From: Halopseudomonas maritima
GTDB taxonomy: Bacteria > Pseudomonadota > Gammaproteobacteria > Pseudomonadales > Pseudomonadaceae
Assembly: GCF_021545785.1 (NCBI RefSeq)
Contig: NZ_CP079801.1
Coordinates: 62,001 to 126,000, forward strand
Length of the DNA stretch: 64,000 nt
Direction of reading: 5' to 3'
Below, one piece after another: positions 51,234 to 59,671 of the stretch. A program made the translations under genes and the position numbers. The notes beneath the pieces are model-generated. The model saw only the letters and a list, made by a program, of their open reading frames with translations, did no database searches and was not told where the DNA came from. Position 1 is the first letter of the stretch. Each line of letters starts with the position of its first letter.

Positions 51234-51869
51234 ATGAACAAGGAAAAACGCTACGAGATCTTCCGCCGCTTGCGTGAAGACAACCCGCACCCGACCACCG
51301 AGCTGAACTTCAGCACACCGTTTGAACTGCTGGTCGCCGTTACCCTGTCGGCGCAGGCGACCGATGTGGGCGTTAACAAGGCCACCGATAAACTGTTTCC
51401 GGTGGCCAACACCCCGGAGGCGATTTACGCCCTGGGCGTCGACGGGCTGAGCGAATACATCAAGACCATTGGCCTGTTCAACAGCAAGGCGCGCAACGTG
51501 ATTGCCGCCTGCAAGATCCTTATCGAGCAGCACAACAGCCAGGTACCCGACAACCGCGAAGCGCTCGAAGCCCTGCCCGGCGTCGGCCGCAAAACCGCCA
51601 ACGTGGTGCTTAATACGGCGTTCGGCCAGCCGACCATGGCCGTCGACACGCATATCTTCCGTGTCAGCAACCGCACCGGCATCGCCCCTGGCAAGAATGT
51701 GCTGGTAGTCGAAAAGCAGCTGCTCAAGCACGTGCCCAAGGAGTTTCTGGTCGACGCCCACCACTGGCTGATTCTGCACGGGCGTTACGTGTGCAAGGCG
51801 CGCACACCACAATGTGGCAGCTGCCGAATCGAGGATCTGTGCGATTACAAGAACAAGACCTCCGACTGA
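51234..51869 (+). CDS. nth: Endonuclease III
   Basis: 211 residues, normal length. The helix-hairpin-helix LPGVGRKTANVVL with the catalytic Lys before TANV and the Asp in AVDTHIFRV are seen; a 4Fe-4S cluster is held by C-x6-C-x2-C-x5-C (CKARTPQCGSCRIEDLC). It removes oxidised pyrimidines and cuts the abasic site in base-excision repair. Probably co-transcribed with rnf. Confidence 0.97.
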   Translation: MNKEKRYEIFRRLREDNPHPTTELNFSTPFELLVAVTLSAQATDVGVNKATDKLFPVANTPEAIYALGVDGLSEYIKTIGLFNSKARNVIAACKILIEQHNSQVPDNREALEALPGVGRKTANVVLNTAFGQPTMAVDTHIFRVSNRTGIAPGKNVLVVEKQLLKHVPKEFLVDAHHWLILHGRYVCKARTPQCGSCRIEDLCDYKNKTSD

Positions 51870-52000
51870 TTGCGCTGCGCCTACCCAGCAGTAAGCAACC
51901 TGCGCTTTTTCGCTGTTTTCAATAAAAAAATTCTATTTCCGCAAATCCGACTTCACGTTTATAAGGTGCGCAAATGGCATCTTCACTGTGGAGTTGAGTC

Positions 52001-52180
52001 ATGGCCAAAGCAAAATCCGATATCGAGCTGGACGACGACGACTTCGTCGAAGACGACGATACCCCAGACACCGATAACGCCCCCAATACACGCAACAGTC
52101 TGACCAAGCGCCGGCTGATTGATAACTACCTCGAAGAACGCCGCCTGCAAAAGCAGCTGTCCGACTTCGACTTTGACTGA
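52001..52180 (+). CDS. PA3496-type small acidic protein
   Basis: 59 residues. A very acidic first half (IELDDDDFVEDDD) is followed by a basic-acidic C-terminal motif RRLIDNYLEERRLQKQLSDFDF. This matches the small hypothetical protein encoded beside nth in P. aeruginosa (PA3496). GGAG precedes the ATG. Its role is unknown; the family has been described as putative envelope integrity protein in databases, but nothing here supports a membrane location. Confidence 0.8.
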   Translation: MAKAKSDIELDDDDFVEDDDTPDTDNAPNTRNSLTKRRLIDNYLEERRLQKQLSDFDFD

Positions 52181-52302
52181 CTTCTGCCGCCCACTGCATC
52201 GCCCCGCACAGCGCGGCGATGCACGATTACCTTTGGCTATCGCGGCTATACAACAAATCCCCTTGCCCGTCGTGCTGGCGGCTTCTAATCTGACACCATT
52301 CA

Positions 52303-52321
52303 GCAATGATTCTCATTTAAT
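52303..52321. promoter_or_regulatory. Fur-box-like site
   Basis: GCAATGATTCTCATTTAAT lies 18 bases upstream of the DUF2061 start and shares the ATGATTCTCA core with the fecI box at 26806. Iron repression of the gene is inferred. Confidence 0.6.
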
Positions 52322-52338
52322 GCTTGTCGGAGCCAGCC

Positions 52339-52542
52339 ATGATCAAAACCATCACTTTTGCCTGCATGCACTTTTCCATCGCCTTCGGCGTGGTGTACCT
52401 GATGACCGGAAGCATTCTCGTAGGGGGCGCCGTGGCGCTGGTTGAGCCTGCCGTCAACACTGTCGCATTCTACTTCCACGATAAGCTCTGGAACCGTGTG
52501 CAGCAGCGTCGACAGACTGTCTCCAGCGCACTCATCGCCTGA
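52339..52542 (+). CDS. DUF2061 small membrane protein
   Basis: 67 residues with two membrane helices (about residues 5-22 and 27-45) and a basic C terminus. FACMHFSIAFGVVYLMTG and GGAVALVEPAVNTVAFYFHDKLW match the DUF2061 family, whose function is unknown. GGAG six bases before ATG 52339 decides the start. A Fur-like box just upstream suggests expression when iron is scarce. Confidence 0.8.
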   Translation: MIKTITFACMHFSIAFGVVYLMTGSILVGGAVALVEPAVNTVAFYFHDKLWNRVQQRRQTVSSALIA

Positions 52543-52685
52543 TCGACAGCAGGGTTTCACGGCGCACCGGCAATCGGCTGGGCGGGGCTCCAGGCCCCGC
52601 GCGCACCCGGCCCGGGGGAACTTTTCGTGCCTCAAGCGGGTATTTGTAGGGACTTGCCAATTTATGCCACCAGGAAAGTGACGCC

Positions 52686-53990
52686 TTGCCAATCTATCGA
52701 AAGACGCTCGGAATCTGCGCCGGATTGCTCACCGCCTTTACGCTCACAGCCAACGCCCAAACGCCTTACGCTTACCCGGTAACCAACCCATTTATGGCTA
52801 CTGTTGCCGGTACTCCAGAAAAGCTGCGAGCGCCCGTCCCCAGCGACGTAGATGTGCAACAGACGGACCTGAAAGTACGGGTGCTGCCCGAGCGCAACCT
52901 GCCACCGGCGCTGTCCGAATACCGTGACCTGCATTATCGCGTGGCATGGCATGATGAGGCGGCTCCGCTGATCTTTCTGGTCGCCGGTACTGGCTCCGGC
53001 TACGACAGCACCCGCATGGACTTTCTCAAGCGCCTGTTCTGGCAGGCCGGTATGCACGTAATCGTGCTGTCTTCACCCTCCAATCACGACTTTATCGCCG
53101 CGGCGTCGCGCAGCGGCCTGCCTGGCATGGGCGCCGATGACGCGCGCGACCTGCACACTGCGATGAGCATGGCGGTCGAAAAGGCGCAGCAAAAACTGGG
53201 ATTCGAGGTAACCTCCTACCGCCTGGCCGGCTTCAGCCTTGGCGCCCTGCACGCCGCCTTTGTAGCAGAGCTGGACAGCCGTCTTGGCCAGTTCGACTTT
53301 GAACGCGTCCTGCTACTCAACCCGCCTGTTGACCTGTACGCCTCGGTTGGCCGTCTTGATGCCCTCTCCTACACCAAGATCCAAGGCGTGGACGACAACG
53401 ACAGCTTCTACGAGCATATCTTTCAGAAGCTGTCTCGGCACTTTGCCAACCGCGGCAACAGCGACATTCAGGAAAGCCTGTTTGCAGAAATTCAGAGTTC
53501 GCCCGAGGCGCTGACAGACGCCGAGCTGGCCATGCTGATTGGCGCGGTGTTTCGCTTCTCTGCCGCCGACCTGAGCTTTATGAGCGATCTGGTCAACCAC
53601 GGTGGGCGCTACGTACCAGCGGATCAGCAGCTCAGGGTCAGCACGTCTCTCACGCCGTATCTGCGCCGCGCACTGTTCTGCGACTTCACCTGCTATATCA
53701 ACGATCAGCTGCTGCCTGCCTGGCAGTTGGAAAACGCCGGCAAGACCATCGAAGACATGGCCTGGGAAACCAGCCTGCGCAGCCTGCAGGACTACCTGCG
53801 CGACAACCGCAATATTGCCGCGGTCAGCAATGCCGATGACCTGATTCTGGCTGAAGACGACTATCGCTTCCTTGCCACTACCCTTGGCGAGCGTGCCTTT
53901 CTCTACCCCAGCGGCGGGCACGGCGGCAATCTGGACTACGCACCAGTGGCAGAACGCTACCTGGCCTTCCTGCAGGGAGGTGCCCAATGA
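52686..53990 (+). CDS. Periplasmic alpha/beta-hydrolase-like serine protein coupled to mlaA
   Basis: 434 residues. Signal peptide (to about TANAQT), then an alpha/beta hydrolase pattern: LIFLVAGTGSGYDSTRMDF (oxyanion side), nucleophile Ser in LAGFSLGALHAAF, and a C-terminal SGGHGGN with a possible catalytic His. The start is TTG at 52686, with AGGA about 10 bases upstream; no ATG fits a signal peptide. Its last four bases overlap the mlaA start (ATGA), giving translational coupling. A role in lipid or phospholipid turnover at the outer membrane is inferred from that link only. Confidence 0.8.
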   Translation: MPIYRKTLGICAGLLTAFTLTANAQTPYAYPVTNPFMATVAGTPEKLRAPVPSDVDVQQTDLKVRVLPERNLPPALSEYRDLHYRVAWHDEAAPLIFLVAGTGSGYDSTRMDFLKRLFWQAGMHVIVLSSPSNHDFIAAASRSGLPGMGADDARDLHTAMSMAVEKAQQKLGFEVTSYRLAGFSLGALHAAFVAELDSRLGQFDFERVLLLNPPVDLYASVGRLDALSYTKIQGVDDNDSFYEHIFQKLSRHFANRGNSDIQESLFAEIQSSPEALTDAELAMLIGAVFRFSAADLSFMSDLVNHGGRYVPADQQLRVSTSLTPYLRRALFCDFTCYINDQLLPAWQLENAGKTIEDMAWETSLRSLQDYLRDNRNIAAVSNADDLILAEDDYRFLATTLGERAFLYPSGGHGGNLDYAPVAERYLAFLQGGAQ

Positions 53991-54766
53991 AAACATGCAT
54001 GCCACTGGCCCTGCTGACCGCAACCCTGACTATCGGCGGCCAGGCTCAAGCCCAAAACGCCGCAGCTGAGGTGCCCGCCTACCAGGATCCATTGCTGAAA
54101 CTGGACATTGACGAGCGCGAAAACCGCTACCAGTTCGAGCGCTCCAGCCTGCGCGCACTCAAGGTGCAAGACCCGCTGGAGGGTATCAATCGTCGTATCT
54201 ATCGTTTCAACGCGCGTTTTGACCGCTACGTCTACCTGCCGGCAGTGCGCACGTACGTCTGGGCCACCCCTAAACCGGTCCGCACGGGCGTATCCAACGT
54301 CTTCGACAACCTGCGCGACATCCCCAACCTCGGCAACAGTCTGCTGCAGGGCAAGTTCCACCTCAGCGCACAAACCACCGCGCGCCTGCTGTTCAACAGC
54401 ATTTTCGGGCTGGCCGGCATCTTCGATGTCGCCGAAAGCATGGGCCTGCCGCAACAGGACGAGGACTTCGGGCAGACCCTTGGCGTCTGGGGCGTGCCAC
54501 CCGGCCCCTACGTAGTCATTCCCTTCCTCGGCCCATCGAGCCTGCGCGATGGCACCGGCCGCGCGGTTGACTGGGTATTTGAGGATTACGTCAACTTCAT
54601 GGAAAACCGCGATTTCATGAACAACTACCAGGCCACCTGGGGGCTGTGGGCCATTGATCTGCGCTACGGCATCCCTTTCCGTTACGGTGCGCTGGACAGC
54701 CCCTTCGAGTACGACCAGGTGCGCTACCTGCATACCAAGCTGAGGGAGTTTGAGATTTCGCGTTGA
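53987..54766 (+). CDS. mlaA: MlaA/VacJ family outer-membrane lipid-asymmetry protein
   Basis: 259 residues. The VacJ domain runs from DPLEGINRRIYRFN (about residue 64) to FREYDQ-like end, with NLGNSLLQGKF, FNSIFGLAGIFDVA and FGQTLGVWGVPPGPYVVIPFLGPSS. MlaA removes phospholipid from the outer leaflet of the outer membrane and hands it to MlaC. The signal peptide ends AQAQN without a lipobox Cys, so unlike E. coli MlaA it is not a lipoprotein. No mlaBCDEF genes are near. Coupled to the hydrolase upstream. Confidence 0.92.
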   Translation: MKTCMPLALLTATLTIGGQAQAQNAAAEVPAYQDPLLKLDIDERENRYQFERSSLRALKVQDPLEGINRRIYRFNARFDRYVYLPAVRTYVWATPKPVRTGVSNVFDNLRDIPNLGNSLLQGKFHLSAQTTARLLFNSIFGLAGIFDVAESMGLPQQDEDFGQTLGVWGVPPGPYVVIPFLGPSSLRDGTGRAVDWVFEDYVNFMENRDFMNNYQATWGLWAIDLRYGIPFRYGALDSPFEYDQVRYLHTKLREFEISR

Positions 54767-54768
54767 GG

Positions 54769-55221
54769 CTAACCAACGCGAAAGATGATGTGATCTTCCC
54801 AGTCGTCATCGGCCACGCTGCCTTCGGGCAGCATCTGGCCAGACAGCGATATACCGGCCTTGTGCACGGCCTGTTCGTCGCCGCATACCAACGGATGCCA
54901 TGGCGGCAGGTCTTTGCCCTCGGCCACCAGGCGATAACCGCAGGTCGGTGGCAGCCAGGCAAAATCGCGCGCCTTGCCCGGGGTCAGCTGAATGCAGTCG
55001 GGCACAAACCGCTGACGATTGGGATAGTCGCTGCAGCGGCAGGAGTCCAGATCCAGCAATTTGCAGGCAACACGGGTGTAGTAGATCGCCTGCGCGTCGT
55101 CTTCGTCTTCCAGCTTCTGCAGGCAGCACAAGCCGCAGCCGTCGCACAACGACTCCCACTCGTCCGGCTCCAGTTCCGTCAACGTCTTGCGCTTCCAGAA
55201 GGGTTCTACACGCATCGCCAT
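54769..55221 (-). CDS. ycgN: YcgN/UPF0260 cysteine-cluster protein
   Basis: 150 residues. The N-terminal PFWKRKTLTELEPDEWESLCDGCGLCCLQKLED and later CRCSDYPNRQRFVPDC mark the UPF0260 (YcgN) family with its zinc or iron binding Cys cluster. Function is unknown. It converges with mlaA and is followed upstream by the glutaredoxin-like gene at 4 bases, so the two form an operon. Confidence 0.9.
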   Translation of the reverse strand: MAMRVEPFWKRKTLTELEPDEWESLCDGCGLCCLQKLEDEDDAQAIYYTRVACKLLDLDSCRCSDYPNRQRFVPDCIQLTPGKARDFAWLPPTCGYRLVAEGKDLPPWHPLVCGDEQAVHKAGISLSGQMLPEGSVADDDWEDHIIFRVG

Positions 55222-55224
55222 GGC

Positions 55225-55476
55225 TTAACCCTCTTCGCGCAGATGATCGGCCAACCAGTCCATCAGCTGCGGCAAGTCAAACGGCCAGTCCAGCTCGGCG
55301 CCGGTATCAGAGCGCTGCAAAACCGGTATACGCAGCTGATAGCGCGCCATCAGCGCCTCGCTGTCGGCGATGTCCACCTGCCTGATAGAGACAGTGTTAG
55401 CCAGTGGCGCCAGTTCAGCCAGCGCGGCGTCGCAAAGATGGCACCCGAGGGTGCCGTAGAGAGTCAGTTCAAGCAT
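55225..55476 (-). CDS. Glutaredoxin-like protein (DUF836)
   Basis: 83 residues. LTLYGTLGCHLCDAAL gives the thioredoxin-fold CxxC active site near residue 12; the cis-Pro follows in RIPVLQ. The family is small glutaredoxin-like proteins of unknown substrate. The start at 55476 (MLELTLYG) lacks a good ribosome site; the frame is open 20 codons further upstream, but that part has no family resemblance. Operon with ycgN. Confidence 0.82.
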   Translation of the reverse strand: MLELTLYGTLGCHLCDAALAELAPLANTVSIRQVDIADSEALMARYQLRIPVLQRSDTGAELDWPFDLPQLMDWLADHLREEG

Positions 55477-55609
55477 GGGCAGGCACAGCAGCAAAAGCCG
55501 GCATTCTACCCCTTTTGCCCGTTCGCTGTTGCCCATTCATCGTTACAGACCCCGGCTTGGCAGCAGGACTGCGGTGCCACATACTCGGGGCTGATTCAGG
55601 GAGCCAACT

Positions 55610-56938
55610 ATGGATTGGGAAACACTGCTGTGCCGCGAACGACTGGGCAAACCGGTCGCTAGCGACGATGAACTGGGGCGTACGCCCTTCCACAAGGATC
55701 ACGACCGCGTCATTTTCTCCGGCGCTTTCCGCCGCCTGGGCAAAAAAACCCAGGTTCACCCGGTATCCAGCAACGATCATATTCACACGCGCCTGACCCA
55801 TAGCCTGGAAGTAGGCTGCGTCGGCCGTTCACTCGGCATGCGAGTGGGCGAGATGCTGCGCAGCGAGATGCCGGACTGGTGCCAGCCCGCCGATCTGGGT
55901 GTCATCGTACAGGCCGCTTGCCTGGCCCACGACATAGGCAACCCGCCCTACGGCCATTCCGGAGAAGACGCAATCCGCCACTGGTTTCGCCATGCCAACC
56001 AGCGCGGATTGCTGGAACAACTGAGTGAAGCTGAGAAACAGGACTTTCTGCACTTTGAGGGCAATGCGCAGGGCTTCCGGGTGCTGACCCAAATCGAATA
56101 CCACCAGGCAGAAGGCGGCATGCGCCTTACCTACGCGACCCTCGGTGCCTACCTGAAATACCCCTGGACCGCCCGGCACGCCAACGAACTGGGCTACAAG
56201 AAGAACAAATTCGGCTGCTATCAGGCCGAATTCCCACTACTGCAGCAAATTGCCGACAAGCTGGGCCTACCCGCGCTGGGCGAGCACCGCTGGGCGCGTC
56301 ACCCGCTGGTCTATCTGGTCGAAGCCGCTGACGACATTTGCTATGGCCTGATCGATCTTGAGGACGGCCTGGAAATGGACCTGCTGGCTTACGCCGAAGT
56401 GGAGCGCGTGCTGCTCGATCTGGTCGGGGATGATCTGCCCGAAACCTACCGCCAGCTAGGGCCAAACGACTCCCAGCGGCGCCGGCTGGCGATTCTTCGT
56501 GGCAAGGCTATCGAGCATCTGGTCAATGCCGCCGCCCAGGCTTTCATTGACCAACAGCCTGCACTGCTGGCCGGTGCGCTGCAGGGTGATCTGGTCGAGC
56601 ATATGCCGCCGGCGGCGCGCAACTGCGTGCTTACCGCCAAGGATATGGCCCGCAAGCGCATCTTTCAGGACAAACGCAAGACGCTGCACGAGATTGGCGC
56701 CTACAGCACCCTGGAGACCTTGCTGGAAGCATTCTGCGGCGCGGTCAACGAGCTGCATGCCGGGCAGAACCTGAGTTTCAAGCACCAGCGCATACTCGAC
56801 CTGATAGGCCACACCATTCCGCAAGCCGACTGGCCACCCTATCGCAGCTATTTACGGGTACTGGACTTCATTGCCGGCATGACCGACCTGTACGCCGCCG
56901 ATATGGCCGCACAAATCCGCGGCATCAGTCCGGCGTAG
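55610..56938 (+). CDS. Deoxyguanosinetriphosphate triphosphohydrolase-like protein
   Basis: 442 residues. HD-domain motifs are HTRLTHSLEV, AHDIGNPPYGHSGE and, further on, the Asp of VEAADDICYGLIDLED. Such enzymes cleave dNTPs to nucleoside and triphosphate. Length and pattern match the short dGTPase-like proteins of pseudomonads (PA3043 type) better than the 505-residue E. coli Dgt. The next gene converges and overlaps its end by 14 bases. Confidence 0.9.
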   Translation: MDWETLLCRERLGKPVASDDELGRTPFHKDHDRVIFSGAFRRLGKKTQVHPVSSNDHIHTRLTHSLEVGCVGRSLGMRVGEMLRSEMPDWCQPADLGVIVQAACLAHDIGNPPYGHSGEDAIRHWFRHANQRGLLEQLSEAEKQDFLHFEGNAQGFRVLTQIEYHQAEGGMRLTYATLGAYLKYPWTARHANELGYKKNKFGCYQAEFPLLQQIADKLGLPALGEHRWARHPLVYLVEAADDICYGLIDLEDGLEMDLLAYAEVERVLLDLVGDDLPETYRQLGPNDSQRRRLAILRGKAIEHLVNAAAQAFIDQQPALLAGALQGDLVEHMPPAARNCVLTAKDMARKRIFQDKRKTLHEIGAYSTLETLLEAFCGAVNELHAGQNLSFKHQRILDLIGHTIPQADWPPYRSYLRVLDFIAGMTDLYAADMAAQIRGISPA

Positions 56939-57776
56939 TGCCGGACTGCTCCAGCCGCTCAAGCAACAAGTCCACCAACAGCAGTTGCGCACTGATCGCC
57001 TGGGTCGCAATCTGAAAGTAGTCCGCTGAACGCAGCGCCGCTGGCTGCTGTTCCAGCAACTCGCGGATGTGTTGCAACAGCACATCCAGTGCCTCCTCAG
57101 CGGCGCGCACTGGCTGATCCAACAATGGACGCAGTGCCGGATCCGATACCAACCGCGCCAGCGCCGCGTAGCACTGCTCATTCACACGGCTGCTGAGCTG
57201 CGCAAGACGCGCACGCCAGACCGGCAGGTTCTGCCGGTTCGCCGCGATGCCGGTACCGATGGCCCGCGCCTGGCCGAGCAGCTCAATATTCTGCAGCAGT
57301 TCAAGCCATTGCCCCTCTGCTTGCGGGGCCAGACGACCCAGACACACCAGGTCAAACCGCTCCGCCAGCGCGGCAATGGTATCGAGCAGCGCTTGCACCA
57401 GCTCGGTCTGCAGGCCCAGCAAGTGCTCAGGGGCTACCGCGTCGTCCGCCTGTTCCACACGCTCCCACAGCTGCAACGCCTGATGCCAGCCGGCCAGCCA
57501 GTGCAGAGTCGGCTGATGCGGACGGCAACACTCAAATAGCTGCCGCACCTGCTGATCGACCGACCACAAACGCGCTTCCAGGGCGCGCTCGCCTGACTGC
57601 ACACCGTAAGACAGTCCACGGCGACGCTGCACCTGCTCAATCAACTGGCGCAGCAGGCGTATCTGCTGCAGCGCGATGCGTCGCGCTTGTTGTTGCTCAC
57701 GTCGGCGGCGCCGACGCGAATACAGCCAGGTCACTACTATCAGCAGAATCAGAAGAGTCAGTAGCGTCCCAACCAT
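56925..57776 (-). CDS. Membrane-anchored NIT-like helical protein (PA3042 type)
   Basis: 283 residues. One N-terminal membrane helix (about residues 3-19) is followed by a run of basic residues (SRRRRRREQQQARR) and a long all-helical region. The segment LRQLIEQVQRRRGLSYGVQSG resembles the start of a NIT (nitrate/nitrite-sensing) domain, but there is no output domain, so function is unknown. ATG 57776 is taken; GTG 57782 is closer to GGAGG and also possible. Beside the dgt-like gene as in P. aeruginosa. Confidence 0.7.
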   Translation of the reverse strand: MVGTLLTLLILLIVVTWLYSRRRRRREQQQARRIALQQIRLLRQLIEQVQRRRGLSYGVQSGERALEARLWSVDQQVRQLFECCRPHQPTLHWLAGWHQALQLWERVEQADDAVAPEHLLGLQTELVQALLDTIAALAERFDLVCLGRLAPQAEGQWLELLQNIELLGQARAIGTGIAANRQNLPVWRARLAQLSSRVNEQCYAALARLVSDPALRPLLDQPVRAAEEALDVLLQHIRELLEQQPAALRSADYFQIATQAISAQLLLVDLLLERLEQSGTTPD

Positions 57777-57797
57777 AGTCACGCCCACCTCCAGTCG

Positions 57798-58184
57798 CTA
57801 CTCCCTGGCCGACAGCAGCTCGATACGGTAGCCGTCCGGGTCTTCCACAAAGGCGATCACGCGCGTGCCGTGTTTCATCGGTCCGGCCTCGCGTACCACA
57901 TGCCCGCCGGCTGCGCGGATCTGCTCGCAGGCGCGATATACATCCAGCACCTCGATAGCGATATGGCCGTAGCCGCTGCCCAACTCATAGCGGGCGGTAT
58001 CCCAGTTCCAGGTGAGTTCCAACACCGCGTGCTCAGCCTCATTGCCGTAACCGACAAAGGCATTGGTAAAGCGCCCGTCAGGGTAATCCTTGCGACGCAG
58101 CAGCGTCATGCCAAGTACTTCGGTGTAGAAAGCGATGGATTTTTCCAAATCTCCAACACGGAGCATGGTGTGCAAAATTCGCAT
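57798..58184 (-). CDS. gloA: Lactoylglutathione lyase (glyoxalase I)
   Basis: 128 residues, the short nickel-type glyoxalase I. Metal ligands H5, E56, H74 and E122 are all in place. It converts the methylglyoxal-glutathione hemithioacetal to S-lactoylglutathione. It lies downstream of argG on the same strand, separated by the argG terminator, as in the P. aeruginosa gloA1-argG pair. Confidence 0.95.
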   Translation of the reverse strand: MRILHTMLRVGDLEKSIAFYTEVLGMTLLRRKDYPDGRFTNAFVGYGNEAEHAVLELTWNWDTARYELGSGYGHIAIEVLDVYRACEQIRAAGGHVVREAGPMKHGTRVIAFVEDPDGYRIELLSARE

Positions 58185-58248
58185 GATCGGCGCCCTTGCG
58201 TGGATATACAGACAAAGCTAGCGGTTTCACCGCTGCGCGTAAACGAAA

Positions 58249-58278
58249 ACGCCCGGTGAAATCACTTTCACCGGGCGT
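58249..58278 (-). terminator. argG terminator
   Basis: ACGCCCGGTGAAA and TTTCACCGGGCGT form a perfect 13-bp stem with loop TCAC; on the minus strand it is followed by TTCG and T-rich sequence, 20 bases beyond the argG stop. Confidence 0.85.
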
Positions 58279-58298
58279 CAGGCCGTGCAGCAAGTGGC

Positions 58299-59516
58299 TT
58301 AGAGCAGCTTGCGGCCCTTATTGGCAGCAATGCGCATGCGCAGTGCATTCAGCTTGATAAAGCCGGCCGCATCTGCCTGATCGTAAGCACCAGCGTCGTC
58401 CTCGAAGGTTGCGATGTTGGCATCGAACAGCGAATCGTCGGACTTGCGACCGACAACAATCACGTTGCCCTTATAGAGCTTCAGGCGCACAACACCGTTT
58501 ACGTTGACCTGCGAAGCGTCGATCATTTCCTGCAGCATCACACGCTCAGGGCTCCACCAGAAGCCGTTGTAGATCAGCTCCGCGTACTTGGGCATCAGGC
58601 TGTCTTTCAGGTGGGCCACTTCACGGTCCAGGGTGATGGACTCGATGGCGCGGTGACCCTTGAGCATGATGGTACCGCCGGGGGTTTCGTAGCAGCCACG
58701 GGACTTCATGCCGACAAAACGGTTTTCAACGATATCCAGACGACCGATACCGTTGTCGCCACCCACCTTGTTCAGGTAGGTCAGCACTTCAGCCGGCGTC
58801 ATGTCCTTGCCATCGATGGCCACGATGTCGCCATTGCGGTAGGACAGCTCCAGATAGGTGGCCTGATCCGGTGCGTTCTCCGGCGAAACCGACCAGCGCC
58901 ACATGTCTTCTTCATGCTCGGCCCAGGTGTCTTCCAGCACACCGCCCTCGTAGGAGATGTGCAGCAGGTTGGCATCCATGGAGTACGGCGACTTCTTCTT
59001 GCCGTGGCGCTCGATCGGAATGTTGTTCTGCTCGGCGTAGTCCATCAGCTTCTCACGCGACAGCAGGTCCCATTCACGCCAGGGTGCAATCACTTTAACG
59101 CCCGGCTTCAGCGCATAAGCGCCCAGCTCAAAGCGCACCTGGTCATTGCCCTTGCCGGTAGCGCCGTGGGAGATGGCGTCGGCACCGGTTTCGTTGGCGA
59201 TTTCGATCAGGCGCTTGGCGATCAGCGGACGGGCGATAGAGGTGCCCAGCAGGTATTCGCCTTCATAAACGGTATTGGCGCGGAACATCGGGAACACGAA
59301 ATCACGCACGAATTCTTCACGCAGATCGTCAATGTAGATTTCCTTCACGCCCAGGGCTTGAGCCTTGGCACGCGCGGGTTCTACTTCTTCACCCTGGCCG
59401 AGGTCGGCGGTAAAGGTCACCACCTCGCAGTTGTAGGTTTCCTGCAGCCACTTGAGGATGACCGAGGTATCCAGACCGCCGGAATAGGCCAGGACGACTT
59501 TCTTGACTTCTGCCAT
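58299..59516 (-). CDS. argG: Argininosuccinate synthase
   Basis: 405 residues. The ATP-pyrophosphatase P-loop AYSGGLDTSVI lies at the N terminus; ATGKGNDQVRFEL and the citrulline/aspartate-binding SMDANLLHIS follow. It joins citrulline and aspartate in arginine synthesis. Start MAEVKKVVLAYSGG at 59516; seven further in-frame codons upstream are not part of the family sequence. Followed by a strong terminator. Confidence 0.97.
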   Translation of the reverse strand: MAEVKKVVLAYSGGLDTSVILKWLQETYNCEVVTFTADLGQGEEVEPARAKAQALGVKEIYIDDLREEFVRDFVFPMFRANTVYEGEYLLGTSIARPLIAKRLIEIANETGADAISHGATGKGNDQVRFELGAYALKPGVKVIAPWREWDLLSREKLMDYAEQNNIPIERHGKKKSPYSMDANLLHISYEGGVLEDTWAEHEEDMWRWSVSPENAPDQATYLELSYRNGDIVAIDGKDMTPAEVLTYLNKVGGDNGIGRLDIVENRFVGMKSRGCYETPGGTIMLKGHRAIESITLDREVAHLKDSLMPKYAELIYNGFWWSPERVMLQEMIDASQVNVNGVVRLKLYKGNVIVVGRKSDDSLFDANIATFEDDAGAYDQADAAGFIKLNALRMRIAANKGRKLL

Positions 59517-59671
59517 TTCGTGCTCCCATAAAAGCAAGACTGAACCGCCACTCCGAACGGAGCGGGCGAAAGGCGCCTATTCTAGCGCCAGACAGGCGGG
59601 AATCACAGGGGAGTCGGGGCGATAGCGCTATTACCGCTGCTAGTGACGGGCAAACGAAACCACAACAGGCG

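Noticed and set aside
58611..59531. 306-codon plus-strand frame opposite argG
   Set aside because: Antisense shadow of a certain gene.
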